A DNA stretch of 64,000 nt from positions 868,001-932,000 of the forward strand of contig OY969903.1 in assembly GCA_963704405.1 (NCBI GenBank), written 5' to 3'. This stretch comes from MFD01213-c1 sp963704405 (GTDB taxonomy: Bacteria; Planctomycetota; Phycisphaerae; Tepidisphaerales; Tepidisphaeraceae). The notes under the pieces are model-generated. The model did no database searches. It had not been told where the DNA came from and worked only from the letters and a program-made list of their open reading frames with translations. A program made the translations under genes and the position numbers. This document shows positions 8,412-17,145 of this stretch, one piece after another (positions within the stretch are counted from its first letter, which is position 1; every line of letters begins with the position of its first letter).

Positions 8412-8843
8412 AACGTGAAATTAGGCCGCCCGCCGTGAATCGTCAATTGAAATCCCAGTGGAATTGGGAAGGACCCCGGACATCGTATCTCCAGCGGCGG
8501 CCGGCCGACCGCGTATTCAATCTGCTTGAATCCCTGCAGGGCCAGATTTACGGGGAGTTGAGCCAGTTCACAGTAGAGCCTCTAACCCCTGCAAAAAATG
8601 GCGACGCTCTCTTCTTCGACGACCTTCCATCGACAATCTCTCGCGAGGGGAAATAAATAGCGCCCGTCCCGAATGCCATTCAGGTGGCGATTTTTTCCTG
8701 CTTTTTTCGGGCTTTTCTTCAGCTTCGCGTGGCGGGATTATTGCAAGCCGTCTGTGGGATGCATTACTGCGCCAGCGTCTCGCTTTAGGAAATTGAGGTT
8801 GGATTATTCACGGCGCAGGTTAATTGAATTCCGGGCGGTTAGG
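8412..8843. other. Intergenic stretch between DUF433 and cls
   Basis: About 430 bases separating the divergent DUF433 and cardiolipin synthase genes. It contains a 73-codon open frame from a GTG at 8435 (MNRQLKSQWNWEGP...) with no recognisable family and no clear ribosome-binding site, which I do not call as a gene. No strong hairpin, repeat or promoter was recognised. The annotated cls frame is also open upstream to 8673, but that part encodes unlikely sequence. Confidence 0.4.
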
Positions 8844-10322
8844 ATGGTGGCTGTGCTTCCTCAATTTCTTCATCTTCACTGGTTGCCGCTCGAATGGTTT
8901 GTTCTTTATATTGCGCTTGCCTGGTGCGTGCGTGCGGTGATGGTTCCCGTCATTCTCCGCCGCGATCTGGCTCCTGGTGCGGCCATCGCGTGGCTTGGCA
9001 TCATTTTTCTTCACCCTTACATCGGCCTGCTTCTCTACCTCGTCGTCGGCGAAACCCGCCTGGGTCCCGGCCGGGCGGCTCGGCACCGGGAACTGGTTCA
9101 AAAATTCCGCCCTGCCGCCGCGCACGATTTCGGGGCCTCCTCACACAAATCGACCATTCCCGATCTGGACCCTTCTTACCGGGCCATGGTTCTGCAGGCT
9201 GAAAAAATCAGCGGGCTGCCGATCGTCAGCGGCAATGGCGCGGAATTTATTGTTGACTCTGGTGTGATGATCGATCGGCTGATCGCCGACATCGGCGCCG
9301 CGAAGTCCACGGTTCATCTGCTGTATTTTATTTTCGCCTGTGACGAAACGGGCGGGCGCGTGGCCGCGGCGCTGGAATCGGCGTGTGCGCGTGGTGTTCG
9401 ATGCCGGCTGCTGGTTGACGCGGTGGGTTCGCGGCATTTTCTGCATCGTCAGGGGTTATCGCGCAGGCTGATGGATGCGGGGGTTGAAGTCGCGGCGGCG
9501 TTGCCGGTGGCTCCGCTGACGCGGGGGCTTCCGCGGATGGATCTTCGCAACCATCGGAAACTGGCGATCATTGATGGTTCAATCGTGTTTGTGGGGAGTC
9601 AAAACATCATCAATGCGGACTATGGCCGCACCAAAGTGGGTCCGTGGTTTGATTTCAGTGCGCGCTGCGCTGGGCCGGTCGCGGCGCAGGCGGCGTTTGT
9701 ATTTAATGAGGACTGGGCTTTTGAAACCGGTGTCCTGCTTGACATTCCGCCGACGCCTTCGCCGATGGAATTTGGGGTTCCCGGGCAGTTCGTCCCCACG
9801 GGCCCTGGGCTGCCGGGCGCGAACTTTCGGCGCGTTTTTCTGGCGGCTCTGCAATCGGCCCGGCGGCAGATCACGCTGACGACGCCTTACTTTGTGCCGG
9901 ATGAACCGACGGTGGTGGGGCTGATGATGTCGGCGGACCGGGGCGTTGATGTGACGCTGATTGTCCCGGCCCGATCGGACCACCCTTTTACCGCCGCCGC
10001 CGGGCGGGCGCATTATCAGCGGCTGCTGGAAGCGGGGGTGAAAATTTACCAGTTCATCCCCGGCATCGTTCATTCGAAGACCACAACGGTTGATGATGCG
10101 TTCGCGATCGTCGGCTCGGCGAACCTGGATGTGCGGAGCTTCCACCTTAACTTTGAGCTTGGTGTGCTGCTGTATGGAGCGAAACCGACGCAGAATGTGC
10201 GGGCGCTGCAGCATCGATATCTGGATCAATCGACGCCTATTGACTTGGCCGAGTGGAGGAAGCGGTCTGTTATCAAGCAATACACGGAGCGGGCGATTTC
10301 ATTGCTGTCGCCGCTGTTGTGA
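8844..10322 (+). CDS. cls: Cardiolipin synthase (phospholipase D family)
   Basis: About 492 residues from ATG 8844, a standard length; the open frame extends back to 8673 but the added residues do not fit the family. Two N-terminal membrane helices (LPLEWFVLYIALAWCVRAV; GAAIAWLGIIFLHPYIGLLL) are followed by two phospholipase D HKD motifs: NHRKLAIIDGSIVFVGSQN and HSKTTTVDDAFAIVGSANLD. The enzyme condenses two phosphatidylglycerols (or PG with PE) into cardiolipin at the inner membrane. Both HKD motifs are complete, so the enzyme should be active. Confidence 0.92.
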   Translation: MVAVLPQFLHLHWLPLEWFVLYIALAWCVRAVMVPVILRRDLAPGAAIAWLGIIFLHPYIGLLLYLVVGETRLGPGRAARHRELVQKFRPAAAHDFGASSHKSTIPDLDPSYRAMVLQAEKISGLPIVSGNGAEFIVDSGVMIDRLIADIGAAKSTVHLLYFIFACDETGGRVAAALESACARGVRCRLLVDAVGSRHFLHRQGLSRRLMDAGVEVAAALPVAPLTRGLPRMDLRNHRKLAIIDGSIVFVGSQNIINADYGRTKVGPWFDFSARCAGPVAAQAAFVFNEDWAFETGVLLDIPPTPSPMEFGVPGQFVPTGPGLPGANFRRVFLAALQSARRQITLTTPYFVPDEPTVVGLMMSADRGVDVTLIVPARSDHPFTAAAGRAHYQRLLEAGVKIYQFIPGIVHSKTTTVDDAFAIVGSANLDVRSFHLNFELGVLLYGAKPTQNVRALQHRYLDQSTPIDLAEWRKRSVIKQYTERAISLLSPLL

Positions 10323-10531
10323 AGGGGATAACGCTCTGTGGCCTTGGAAATATTGAGGGGAAATTTTAACGCGGAGGTGCGGAGATGCAGAGAAAAGATG
10401 GAGAGTTTTAATTTTATCTCTTTGGGTTGATGCGTTTGTGTGGGAGGAGCTTGCCGTTTCGCCACAAACAGGTGTTACAGCCGTTATGAAGGGTGTTTTT
10501 GTTCATCAGAGGTGGGAGGGGGAAGAATGCT

Positions 10532-10774
10532 TCAGGCGGCCTTGATGGGCTCGCCGCTGAAATAGGTGAAGACGGTGCGGATATAGGAGACGCCGTCCAT
10601 CGCGGCGATGAGGGGGACTTCGTGGGTTGGGGCGGCGGCCTCGATGACATGGTTTTGTTCGTCAATGGAGATGATTTGCGCGTTGGCTTCGGTGATGGCG
10701 GCGGCCAGATCGTTGAGTCCATTGCGATCCGCATTATTGGGATTCACCACGATGAGCAGGTTCGACATCCACAT
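10532..10774 (-). CDS. Conserved-looking small protein, function unknown
   Basis: 80 residues (or 78 from the second ATG at 10768, MSNLLIVVNPNN). The sequence has alternating hydrophobic/polar strands and helices (LIVVNPNNADRNGLNDLAAA, IISIDEQNHVIEAAAPTHEV, YIRTVFTYFSGEPIKAA), compositionally a soluble alpha/beta protein. No family recognised. It lies just beyond the terminator that follows the prepilin gene on the same strand, so it is probably a separate transcript. Confidence 0.6.
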   Translation of the reverse strand: MWMSNLLIVVNPNNADRNGLNDLAAAITEANAQIISIDEQNHVIEAAAPTHEVPLIAAMDGVSYIRTVFTYFSGEPIKAA

Positions 10775-10813
10775 AAAACATCCGTCTGCGACTCAGCAGG
10801 GCCATGCAAAAAG

Positions 10814-10840
10814 AAAACCTCGCCCGCCGGCGAGGTTTTT
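10814..10840 (-). terminator. Rho-independent terminator, symmetrical
   Basis: Stem cctcgcc / ggcgagg (10818-10824 with 10829-10835) with a four-base loop, flanked by AAAA on the left and TTTTT on the right, so it can act in both directions. It stands about 120 bases after the prepilin stop on the minus strand and upstream of the small gene at 10532-10774. I assign it mainly to the prepilin transcript. Confidence 0.75.
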
Positions 10841-10960
10841 TGGAACTGCTTGGCAGATGACCCCAAACGTTCTTGAATGACCTTTGTGCCGCGGCTGACA
10901 GGTTATTCTATACCAGAAAGGGGCGCGGTCACGCTGCTGATGATTTTCAGGTGGGTGGTT

Positions 10961-11863
10961 TTAGGGGTGGTAGAGTGTCGTGCCGCCGTTTATCTCAGTA
11001 TTCGTTCCGCCGGCATGCTTCACTCGATTGGTCAGGTGCGCTAAATCCACTGCAAAGCCGTTGGCTTGAGCCTCAAGGATATCGCGATAATCTTCAAAGG
11101 GAGCCCACCCTGAACCAGTACCGCCGTGTAATCGCATCTGATTATAGAGTGTCGGACTAATTACCGTCTGCACGTGCCCATCAATGAATACGGCGTTCCA
11201 AGTGGGATATTTTTGGCGCCCTTTGTGTGTCACAGTAGAAGCCTGATCAATCAGGTCAAAAGCCAGCAATTTAGTTTTCGGGAAATGGCTCAGTGTTTGG
11301 AATGCTGCCTCGTTTGCCAGCGTCACCACGTCCGGTGGCTTCTTATAGTAATTCAAAAAGCTGTAGTTGACGTTGTAATAGGCATTATATGAATAATCGC
11401 TTCGATACTTTGTCGCCGTATCCTGCGGCCACGGCTGCTTAAATGAGTTGTAACCGAAGGTGGGATCATCTAATCCTGAAGGACAATAGCAAGCTTCGCC
11501 CGATTTGATGTAGCGGGCGGAAAACAGTCGCCCTATTTGCACGCAGCCTTCAACCGAATAAGGAACCCCCCCATCTTTGACATAGTAGGAGTAAAACGCT
11601 TCTTTATACCCAAAATGCCCATTTGCCGGGTCGGCGCCTTTCCAAAATTCGTGCCGTGTCGGCAAGTAGCCCTTGTTATCATTCGCGTAGTTTATTGTTC
11701 CCAGGGCGATTTGCCTCAGATTGCTCGCACATTTCACAATCATTGCCTGATCGCGCGCCCGACTCAAAGCGGGCAGCAGTATGCCAATCAATATTGCAAT
11801 AATCCCAATAACAACCAGCAGCTCAACCAGCGTAAATCCCGCCAGGGCTTTTCGTCGTTTCAT
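10961..11863 (-). CDS. Type II secretion/type IV-like prepilin with planctomycete N-terminal methylation motif
   Basis: 300 residues, preceded by AGGAG. The N-terminus MKRRKALAGFTLVELLVV is a class III prepilin signal: cleavage after the Gly, with methylatable Phe and the Glu at +5, then a hydrophobic helix (GIIAILIGILLPALSRAR). The globular part carries RQIALGTINYANDNKGYLP and, near the end, a WNAVFIDGHV block, both typical of the planctomycete H-X9-DG-type pseudopilins that are present in many copies per genome. It probably assembles in a type II secretion or surface filament. No secretion machinery genes adjoin it. It is divergent from the AraC-type regulator. Confidence 0.85.
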   Translation of the reverse strand: MKRRKALAGFTLVELLVVIGIIAILIGILLPALSRARDQAMIVKCASNLRQIALGTINYANDNKGYLPTRHEFWKGADPANGHFGYKEAFYSYYVKDGGVPYSVEGCVQIGRLFSARYIKSGEACYCPSGLDDPTFGYNSFKQPWPQDTATKYRSDYSYNAYYNVNYSFLNYYKKPPDVVTLANEAAFQTLSHFPKTKLLAFDLIDQASTVTHKGRQKYPTWNAVFIDGHVQTVISPTLYNQMRLHGGTGSGWAPFEDYRDILEAQANGFAVDLAHLTNRVKHAGGTNTEINGGTTLYHP

Positions 11864-11973
11864 AACGTCTCCTAAAACAACCGGCCTCGATATGAAAGGC
11901 CTGCCGCAGTCCCGGCATCCGGGATATCTGCACTGCGACTGTCGACATGAACTGACTTTTACAAATTCAAAAT

Positions 11974-12008
11974 CACGGCGGCCCGCTGGTCAGCGCCGGG
12001 CCGCCGTG
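11974..12008. other. Strong GC hairpin upstream of prepilin
   Basis: Perfect 12-base inverted repeat: cacggcggcccg at 11974-11985 and cgggccgccgtg at 11997-12008, loop of 11. It lies 110-145 bases upstream of the prepilin start and may be in its leader, or end an unseen transcript on the plus strand; it lacks a T run. Confidence 0.55.
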
Positions 12009-12062
12009 ACGGGGGGGTTCGTTTCGCCTCCAAAATCCGCACCGCACCGCTTTGGGTTGAAA

Positions 12063-12094
12063 ACCGGCTTCAACTTCCCTGATTTGAAGCCGGT
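12063..12094. other. Second hairpin in the prepilin/araC intergenic region
   Basis: Perfect 11-base inverted repeat accggcttcaa (12063-12073) and ttgaagccggt (12084-12094) with a 10-base loop. With the hairpin at 11974-12008 it makes up most of the structured part of the 520-base gap 11864-12383; the remainder holds nothing I recognise apart from the promoters both divergent genes need. Confidence 0.5.
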
Positions 12095-12383
12095 GGCAAT
12101 ATTTCAAAGAAGCAACTTTTCCGGATTTGTCATCACCGATCGCCCATCTTAAACCGTTTTCAAACCATCACAACGCGAAAGGCGTTGCCTGTTATGGAAC
12201 TTATGTCGCGCGGCGATTGAGGCGAAACAGGCGGTTTTTGGGAAAATTTGTATCAGATGGTACACTTGCCACGACGGGTTCCGTATATGACTGTTGAGCT
12301 CGCAGGAGTGCTTCTGCCAACACTTTCGCAAGATTTAAACAGGCTTGGATTTTCACGGGTAAGGCATCGGGAGTTTGCGGACT

Positions 12384-13247
12384 ATGAGTGAAGTGATCGC
12401 TCAACCCATCAGCGGCGTGCGAGCGGAACGAATGCGCGGCGAGATGCCCGATTCACTCCCGATCGTCCTCCGAACCGCCGTCCACGCACATGTCTCGCGG
12501 GGCCGCTTCCGGCCGCCTTGGTCTAAGCGCATCGTGCTGATTAAATGGGTTATTTCAGGAGAAGCGGCCATCCGCGTCGGTGGCCGCCGAATCCCGTTTG
12601 GTCCGGGAGATGTAGCGATTTACATGCCGACGATCCCGCATGAGTTCTGGGCTGTCGCCCCCGCCAGTGAAATGTGCTGGTTCAGCACGGACGGCCCTCT
12701 GGCGGAGCAGTTTGCCCACCTGCTTGGTCTGCGCCCGGGCGTATACCCATACGGCGACGCGCCCGTTGCCCAGATTGCCAGCCTGATCGATTCGCTGAAA
12801 GACCAAACCATCGCCGGCCGCCGGCAATCCAGCGAGCAGGCCGTCCATCTTCAATATGAACTGGTTAAACGGATGCCCGCCCCGCAGGTTACCTCGGTAG
12901 TGCATCAGGTGCGGCACTTGATTCAGGAAGGTCTTGCCGACCCGGATCTGAGCGCCAAAGGGATTGCCGCCAAGCTCAATTACAACCGGGGTTCCCTGAG
13001 CCGCATGTTCCACCGGCACACGGGCATGACGATTATGGATTGCATCACGCAGACCCGCCTGCAGCAAGCGGAGATGCTATTGCTTCAAACCAGCGACCGG
13101 GTTGGGGATATCGCAAAAAAGTGCGGCTTTCGCGACGTTTCTTATTTCACGAGATGGGTGAAAAAACATGTTGGCCGCGTCCCGCACACGCTGCGAGAAT
13201 CCGCCGCCTGGGGTGCGATGCGCAGCAGCCAGGTTTCCCCCAGATAG
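12384..13247 (+). CDS. AraC-family transcriptional regulator with cupin domain
   Basis: 287 residues from ATG 12384, with GGGAG ten bases upstream; a TTG at 12375 is the alternative. N-terminal ~120 residues form a cupin sensor (VISGEAAIRVGGRRIPFGPGDVAIYMP, then PHEFWAV), usually a small-molecule sugar sensor. The C-terminal ~100 residues contain the two AraC HTHs: LSAKGIAAKLNYNRGSLSRM and the second ending VGDIAKKCGFRDVSYFTRWV. Binding would be to direct repeats near target promoters. It is divergently transcribed from the prepilin, which may be a target, but this is only positional. Confidence 0.85.
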   Translation: MSEVIAQPISGVRAERMRGEMPDSLPIVLRTAVHAHVSRGRFRPPWSKRIVLIKWVISGEAAIRVGGRRIPFGPGDVAIYMPTIPHEFWAVAPASEMCWFSTDGPLAEQFAHLLGLRPGVYPYGDAPVAQIASLIDSLKDQTIAGRRQSSEQAVHLQYELVKRMPAPQVTSVVHQVRHLIQEGLADPDLSAKGIAAKLNYNRGSLSRMFHRHTGMTIMDCITQTRLQQAEMLLLQTSDRVGDIAKKCGFRDVSYFTRWVKKHVGRVPHTLRESAAWGAMRSSQVSPR

Positions 13248-13568
13248 AAAGCCGGCGGGTGGGATATTGGGTGCGGGTAGGGCAGGTATTTTCCCCTTGT
13301 GCAGCTTTTCCCGTTTTGGTGTACAACCTGTCACTTGGCTGGCGATTTAAGGAAAATTTTCCGCCAATTTGCTTAAACTTCTGAAAGCAAATTTCAGTGC
13401 GGCCGCCTACCATGACTCACCGAATTAAACCTCGGCTGGAAGGCTTGACAGGCCCTGGGCAAAAGGCCGCGGGCGTCGGGTGGGACTGTCTGCAACGGGC
13501 TGTTAAGGTCGCGACGGCTGAACCCTGCATGGGAGCATGCGGGATGAACCATCGGCAAGGATTGCCCC

Positions 13569-13877
13569 ATGTCATTGACGGCCATACATACCCCTACGAC
13601 TGAAGTATACAACTTTGTTGTTGTCGCCCGCGAAGCCCGACAGGTCTTCGTTGTAGGCGATTTCAACGCCCAGTGCCCCAGCGCCACCCCGATGCGCGAA
13701 ACCGAGCAGCATGTCTGGCAGCTCAGCCTGGAACTCCCCCGCGGCGAGCATCGCTTCAGCTACTTTGTTGTCGATCACCGCTCGGCTACCCCCCAGGCGG
13801 CTTTTTCGGACACCTACTTCCTCCCGGGCACATGGGCGGCGGTTGTCAGATCCAGTCCGGATTCGCCGCATTGCTGA
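13569..13877 (+). CDS. Stand-alone glycogen-binding-domain (CBM48/AMPK-beta-like) protein
   Basis: 102 residues. The core EVYNFVVVAREARQVFVVGD and FNAQCPSATPMRETEQHVW, followed by LSLELPRGEHRFSYFVVD, matches the early-set (Ig-like) glycogen-recognition domain found in AMPK-beta and at the N-terminus of branching enzymes (V-x-V-x-G-D-F-N, W-x-x-x-x-x-L-x-x-G-x-x-x-Y-x-F-x-V-D). No catalytic domain is attached. It sits before an ECF sigma factor gene on the same strand, with a 290-base gap of uncertain content. Role unknown, perhaps binding alpha-glucan or mediating a regulatory contact. Confidence 0.65.
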   Translation: MSLTAIHTPTTEVYNFVVVAREARQVFVVGDFNAQCPSATPMRETEQHVWQLSLELPRGEHRFSYFVVDHRSATPQAAFSDTYFLPGTWAAVVRSSPDSPHC

Positions 13878-14168
13878 AGAAATTCCGCCTGCGTTTTTGG
13901 ACCTGGGCTCGACAGTCTTCGACTCCGGGCTCGATTGGACTGTCTTCAATCCTAAGCTCAATTCAACTGAGGCTCATCGAAATCAGACCCAAAGAGGGCT
14001 GATCGAAGTCAGTCCGAAAGGGAGCTTGGTAAGCACTTTGCGTGCGATCGGCGCTTTCGGTGACTCTCTATTGCCACCCACCCCTGTAAGAATCCTGCGC
14101 GAAGCTTTAGAATGGCCGCTGCCAGTTGGTGAACCCCGAGATCAAGTCGAAGTCGTCCGGACAAAAAC

Positions 14169-14909
14169 ATGGCCAGGCAGGACCCCGCAGTTTTTCGTCC
14201 GTTTCCCATGACCCAGTGGTCACTGGTCGCGCGCGCGGCGCACGCAGACGCCGAAACCAAGCGGCGGGCGCTTACGGAGCTGCTCGAGCAATACATGCCC
14301 GCCATCAAATGTTATCTGGTTCTGGGCAAGCGGTTAGACCATGACCGCGCCGATGACCTGATGCAAAGCTTCCTCGCCAGCAAGGTGCTGGATCACGACC
14401 TGATCGAACGAGCCGACAAAGAGCGCGGGAAATTCCGAACCTTCCTGCTGACGGCGCTTGACCGTTTCATCGTCAATCAGCATCGCTTTGACCGTGCCCG
14501 GAAACGTTCGCCGAGCGCGATGGGATCGATTGATGAGCAGCCTGAACCGGCCGAAAGCCAAGCGGGCCCTGGCGAGACCTTTGACATCGCGTGGGCCCGG
14601 CAGGTGATCGATCGTACGATCGACCGGATGAAGAATGAATGCCGCGGCAGCGGCCGCAATGATCTGTGGGAGGTATTCGAGGCTCGCGTGCTCGGCCCGA
14701 CGCTGGGGCAAACTCAGGCGATTTCTTATGACGAGCTCATTCAGCGAGGCGGATTCGCATCTCCGGTCCAGGCCGCCAACGCACTGGTGACGGCCAAGCG
14801 CATGTTCGCCCGAATCATTCGAACCGTTATCAGCGAATACGAGGGGACTGATGCCGAGATAGACAGTGAACTGAATGATCTGCATGAAATTCTTGCCCGG
14901 GGCAGTTGA
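14169..14909 (+). CDS. ECF-type RNA polymerase sigma factor (planctomycete type)
   Basis: 246 residues. The start FRPFPMTQWSLVARAA is the signature of a large planctomycete group of ECF-like sigma factors. Region 2 follows (ALTELLEQYMPAIKCYLV, RADDLMQSFLASKVLDHDLI, RGKFRTFLLTALDRFIVN) and the family's later part has an atypical region 4 (ARQVIDRTIDRMKNECRGSG..., ISYDELIQRGGFASPVQAANALVTAKRMF), which retains an HTH-like pattern. It probably directs transcription of a stress or surface regulon. Its start near ATG 14169 has no strong RBS. A partner gene follows 21 bases later. Confidence 0.8.
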   Translation: MARQDPAVFRPFPMTQWSLVARAAHADAETKRRALTELLEQYMPAIKCYLVLGKRLDHDRADDLMQSFLASKVLDHDLIERADKERGKFRTFLLTALDRFIVNQHRFDRARKRSPSAMGSIDEQPEPAESQAGPGETFDIAWARQVIDRTIDRMKNECRGSGRNDLWEVFEARVLGPTLGQTQAISYDELIQRGGFASPVQAANALVTAKRMFARIIRTVISEYEGTDAEIDSELNDLHEILARGS

Positions 14910-14930
14910 TCGAGCGGATTGGAGGCGACT

Positions 14931-15431
14931 GTGGACAGCAAAACCATCCAGGCGGCCGACACCAAAAAACTTGCCAAACTCCTCTCTCCCCAAGACAGCA
15001 CGGCGACCCTCTACGAAGGCGCCGATCTGGCCGTTATTTTGCGCCACCAGCTCGATGCGCCGATCGCCGAAGAATTATCGCTGCCCATCTGCGGTGCCGA
15101 AGACCGCAGCACACCGATGGAGAATCTCGATCCCTCCTTGAAAACGTTTGGCGACCTGCTGACCCATCCGTATCCACCCGTTGATTTATTAAAACGCGCC
15201 AAAGACTTTGCCAAAAGCTGCCGGGCCAACCCCAATCTATTGCCGCTCGAAGTTGCGACGCTCCTTTACTATGCGGCCATCGCTGCCGCCCAAGTACGAC
15301 ATCACCAAAAAATCACTGACATGGACGACCCTGCGCTAAGGATGGGCTTAAACTGGGCGATCGCACAACCGTGGCTGGATGGCTCATTGCGGCCGATGTT
15401 CCAGGATGCGATCGATTTGCTGGGCACGTAG
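14931..15431 (+). CDS. Uncharacterised protein downstream of ECF sigma factor
   Basis: 166 residues from the GTG at 14931, chosen because GGAGG lies six bases upstream; a TTG at 14919 overlaps that RBS. Predicted mostly helical and acidic (TKKLAKLLSPQDSTATLYEG, FGDLLTHPYPPVDLLKRAKD, LPLEVATLLYYAAIAAAQVR). It has no membrane segment and no zinc-binding motif, so it is not a classical anti-sigma factor. The 21-base gap suggests co-transcription with the sigma gene; it may modulate that factor. Function is not recognised. Confidence 0.65.
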   Translation: MDSKTIQAADTKKLAKLLSPQDSTATLYEGADLAVILRHQLDAPIAEELSLPICGAEDRSTPMENLDPSLKTFGDLLTHPYPPVDLLKRAKDFAKSCRANPNLLPLEVATLLYYAAIAAAQVRHHQKITDMDDPALRMGLNWAIAQPWLDGSLRPMFQDAIDLLGT

Positions 15432-15528
15432 CCGGGGCGGGTCGTTGGTGTCAGAGTGTGCCATGCAGCAGACGTTCGCATGACTTTGGCATGTCTCCCT
15501 ACCTACATGCGTTTTTGGGCCGGGTGAG

Positions 15529-15571
15529 GGGGATTTCGAACGTTGAATCGTTTTCAACGTACGAAATCCCC
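15529..15571. terminator. Near-perfect inverted repeat between convergent genes
   Basis: ggggatttcgaacgttgaa (15529-15547) pairs with a right arm to 15571 ending acgaaatcccc, with one mismatch and a short TCGT loop. It lies between the convergent gene ends at 15431 and 15668, so it can serve as a bidirectional terminator, although no long T run is present. A mobile-repeat origin is an alternative. Confidence 0.5.
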
Positions 15572-15667
15572 TTCATCCTAAAGCTGCTCGTGGCTGCCCG
15601 CTCGCGTCTCTTTGGAGTAACCGGGAAAGGGCCAGACGAGGGAGCAGAAATCGCACAAGCCTCCGAC

Positions 15668-16630
15668 TTATTTGATGCGGCCATTGAGCCCATCGGGGAA
15701 GAATCCGCCGGTGGGATGAGTGTTGAGATAGACGATGTTCAGCAGGGCGGGGAAGGAGCGGCCGAAGGCGATGGAGTTGCCGTCGGCGGGGACGAGGTTG
15801 GGGGTGCCGTCGGGGAATGTGATGCCTTCATCGGTGCCGGCGACGCCATCGCCTGCCTGTGAGGCGATATCGCGCAGGTCGGAGATTTTGTTGGCGGCGG
15901 TAATGAGTGCGGGAGTGTTTTGACCGAGGCCAATGAGCAAGCCGCGGATAGCGCCCGCGTGGTAGGCCTCAATGGGGAGAATCCCGGAAGCGACGGAGAG
16001 GATCAGGTCGCTCTTGATGAGCTGAGCAGCGCCGTGGTAGGCGGTTACACCCACGTCTTCGAAGAGGAAAGCGGCCAGGAGGAAGTTTTCATCATTGGCG
16101 AAAGGATCAAACGTTTCGCCGGTCGTGATTACTCCAGCGGCCATAGCGGCGGCGGTGAAAGCTGCACCCAAATCAATCGCGGGGCGAGCTACCGCTTTGG
16201 CGGCCAGCAGCGAGCGCAAAACGCGGACATGCGCGAGTTCATTGTCGGCAATCTCTTCAGCGTAAGCCTGGATGAGGGGATTGGCAAAGGGAACCTTGCT
16301 GCCGCCAGTGACTGCGCCGGGGGTTCCGATACCGCTGGTGTCGGCGTCGGCAAGACCGATGCCGAAGGCGACGCGCTGGTAGAACTCAGCTTCGAGGTAT
16401 TCGAGATTCAAGGCGAAGTTGGCGATGTCCAGATCGGTGACATGAAAGCGATGGCCGGTTGCGCCGAAGGCGACAGACTCAGCGGCGGCGGCAATGTTTA
16501 CCCCGCGCTTGCCAATGAGACTTGCCCCGATGGCCGCCGCTCCCACGAGGCCTGCCCGGGTAATTAGCTGTCGGCGGCTTGCGCTGGAAGAAGCTGTTTC
16601 AGAATTCACTGCAAATGGTGGAATTGACAT
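15668..16630 (-). CDS. Tat-exported ferritin-like domain protein (Ferritin_2 type)
   Basis: 320 residues. The lead has a twin-arginine-like SRRQLITRAGLVGAAAIGAS signal. The mature part carries two ferritin-like helix pairs with metal-site carboxylates (DLDIANFALNLEYLEAEFYQ, with E-x-x-Y; EEIADNELAHVRVLRSLL, E-x-x-H) and a third pair near residue 195 (AAFLFEDVGVTAYHGAAQLI; ILPIEAYHAGAIRGLL). This matches dessication-related Ferritin_2 proteins exported to the envelope; iron or manganese binding and a role in oxidative protection are plausible but inferred. A small RBS-like GAG precedes the ATG. Confidence 0.85.
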   Translation of the reverse strand: MSIPPFAVNSETASSSASRRQLITRAGLVGAAAIGASLIGKRGVNIAAAAESVAFGATGHRFHVTDLDIANFALNLEYLEAEFYQRVAFGIGLADADTSGIGTPGAVTGGSKVPFANPLIQAYAEEIADNELAHVRVLRSLLAAKAVARPAIDLGAAFTAAAMAAGVITTGETFDPFANDENFLLAAFLFEDVGVTAYHGAAQLIKSDLILSVASGILPIEAYHAGAIRGLLIGLGQNTPALITAANKISDLRDIASQAGDGVAGTDEGITFPDGTPNLVPADGNSIAFGRSFPALLNIVYLNTHPTGGFFPDGLNGRIK

Positions 16631-16848
16631 ATATCACTCTTTTGACAGGCTTGGATATTTCCTGAACACGACAATCATGTTCTTCCGGCGCGAGTACGGG
16701 TTGAAGCAGGCGGTGGATGTGAGATTCAAGAAAAATGGCGATGATATTATTGGTGTTGCAGAACTCTGCGCGGGAAATTTGGCCTTAAGCGGATGCATGC
16801 GCATTTCGATGAAGTACGGGGTATTTCATCGTCGAACGGAGTAATGCC

Positions 16849-17019
16849 ATGCACGCGGTAAGCAGGCTTTTTTATCGGGCAATCTGGGACGAAGGTGGTG
16901 GGGAAGTCCTGGAATATGCACTCATCGCAGGACTGATCGTCGTGGGAGCAATCGCGGTGATCGGTCATGTCGGGACAAAAGTTTTAGCGCGATGGGGATC
17001 TTTGAACAGCTCTATCTAA
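16849..17019 (+). CDS. Flp/Fap-type pilin (orphan)
   Basis: 56 residues, beginning MHAVSRLFYRAIWDEGGGEV and then LEYALIAGLIVVGAIAVIG. The motif G-x-x-x-x-E-Y-A-L-I-A and the hydrophobic run after it are the class IVb Flp pilin signature; the Glu after the Gly-rich leader matches cleavage by a TadV/PilD-type peptidase. It is a small protein with one N-terminal helix. A strong terminator follows 27 bases after the stop. No tad assembly genes are nearby, so the assembly machinery must lie elsewhere. Confidence is good because motif, length and terminator agree. Confidence 0.75.
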   Translation: MHAVSRLFYRAIWDEGGGEVLEYALIAGLIVVGAIAVIGHVGTKVLARWGSLNSSI

Positions 17020-17045
17020 GCGGCTGCAATGCTGATCGAGCAAAG

Positions 17046-17078
17046 AACGCCCCGGCCGGGATTGGGCCGGGGCGTTTT
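17046..17078 (+). terminator. Rho-independent terminator of the Flp pilin gene
   Basis: Perfect 12-base stem aacgccccggcc (17046-17057) with ggccggggcgtt (17065-17076), loop of seven, followed by TT in a short T run (17075-17078). It ends the pilin transcript and faces the convergent PepSY-like gene. Confidence 0.8.
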
Positions 17079-17145
17079 GCGTTGTTGTCGAAATCATTTC
17101 GAAGCCGGCGGCTGTTTCGTTGAAGCAGCCGACAGCCGATCCAGG

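Noticed and set aside
8435..8656. 73-codon frame before cls
   Set aside because: GTG start without RBS and no recognisable family; kept as intergenic.
9579..10280. 233-codon frame antisense to cls
   Set aside because: No family pattern; Arg-rich; fully covered by a well-supported cardiolipin synthase gene.
13878..14168. Repeated gactgtcttc / ctcgacagtcttcg words downstream of the glycogen-binding gene
   Set aside because: They look like a degenerate short repeat or the tail of a decayed frame; too irregular to call an array, operator set or gene.
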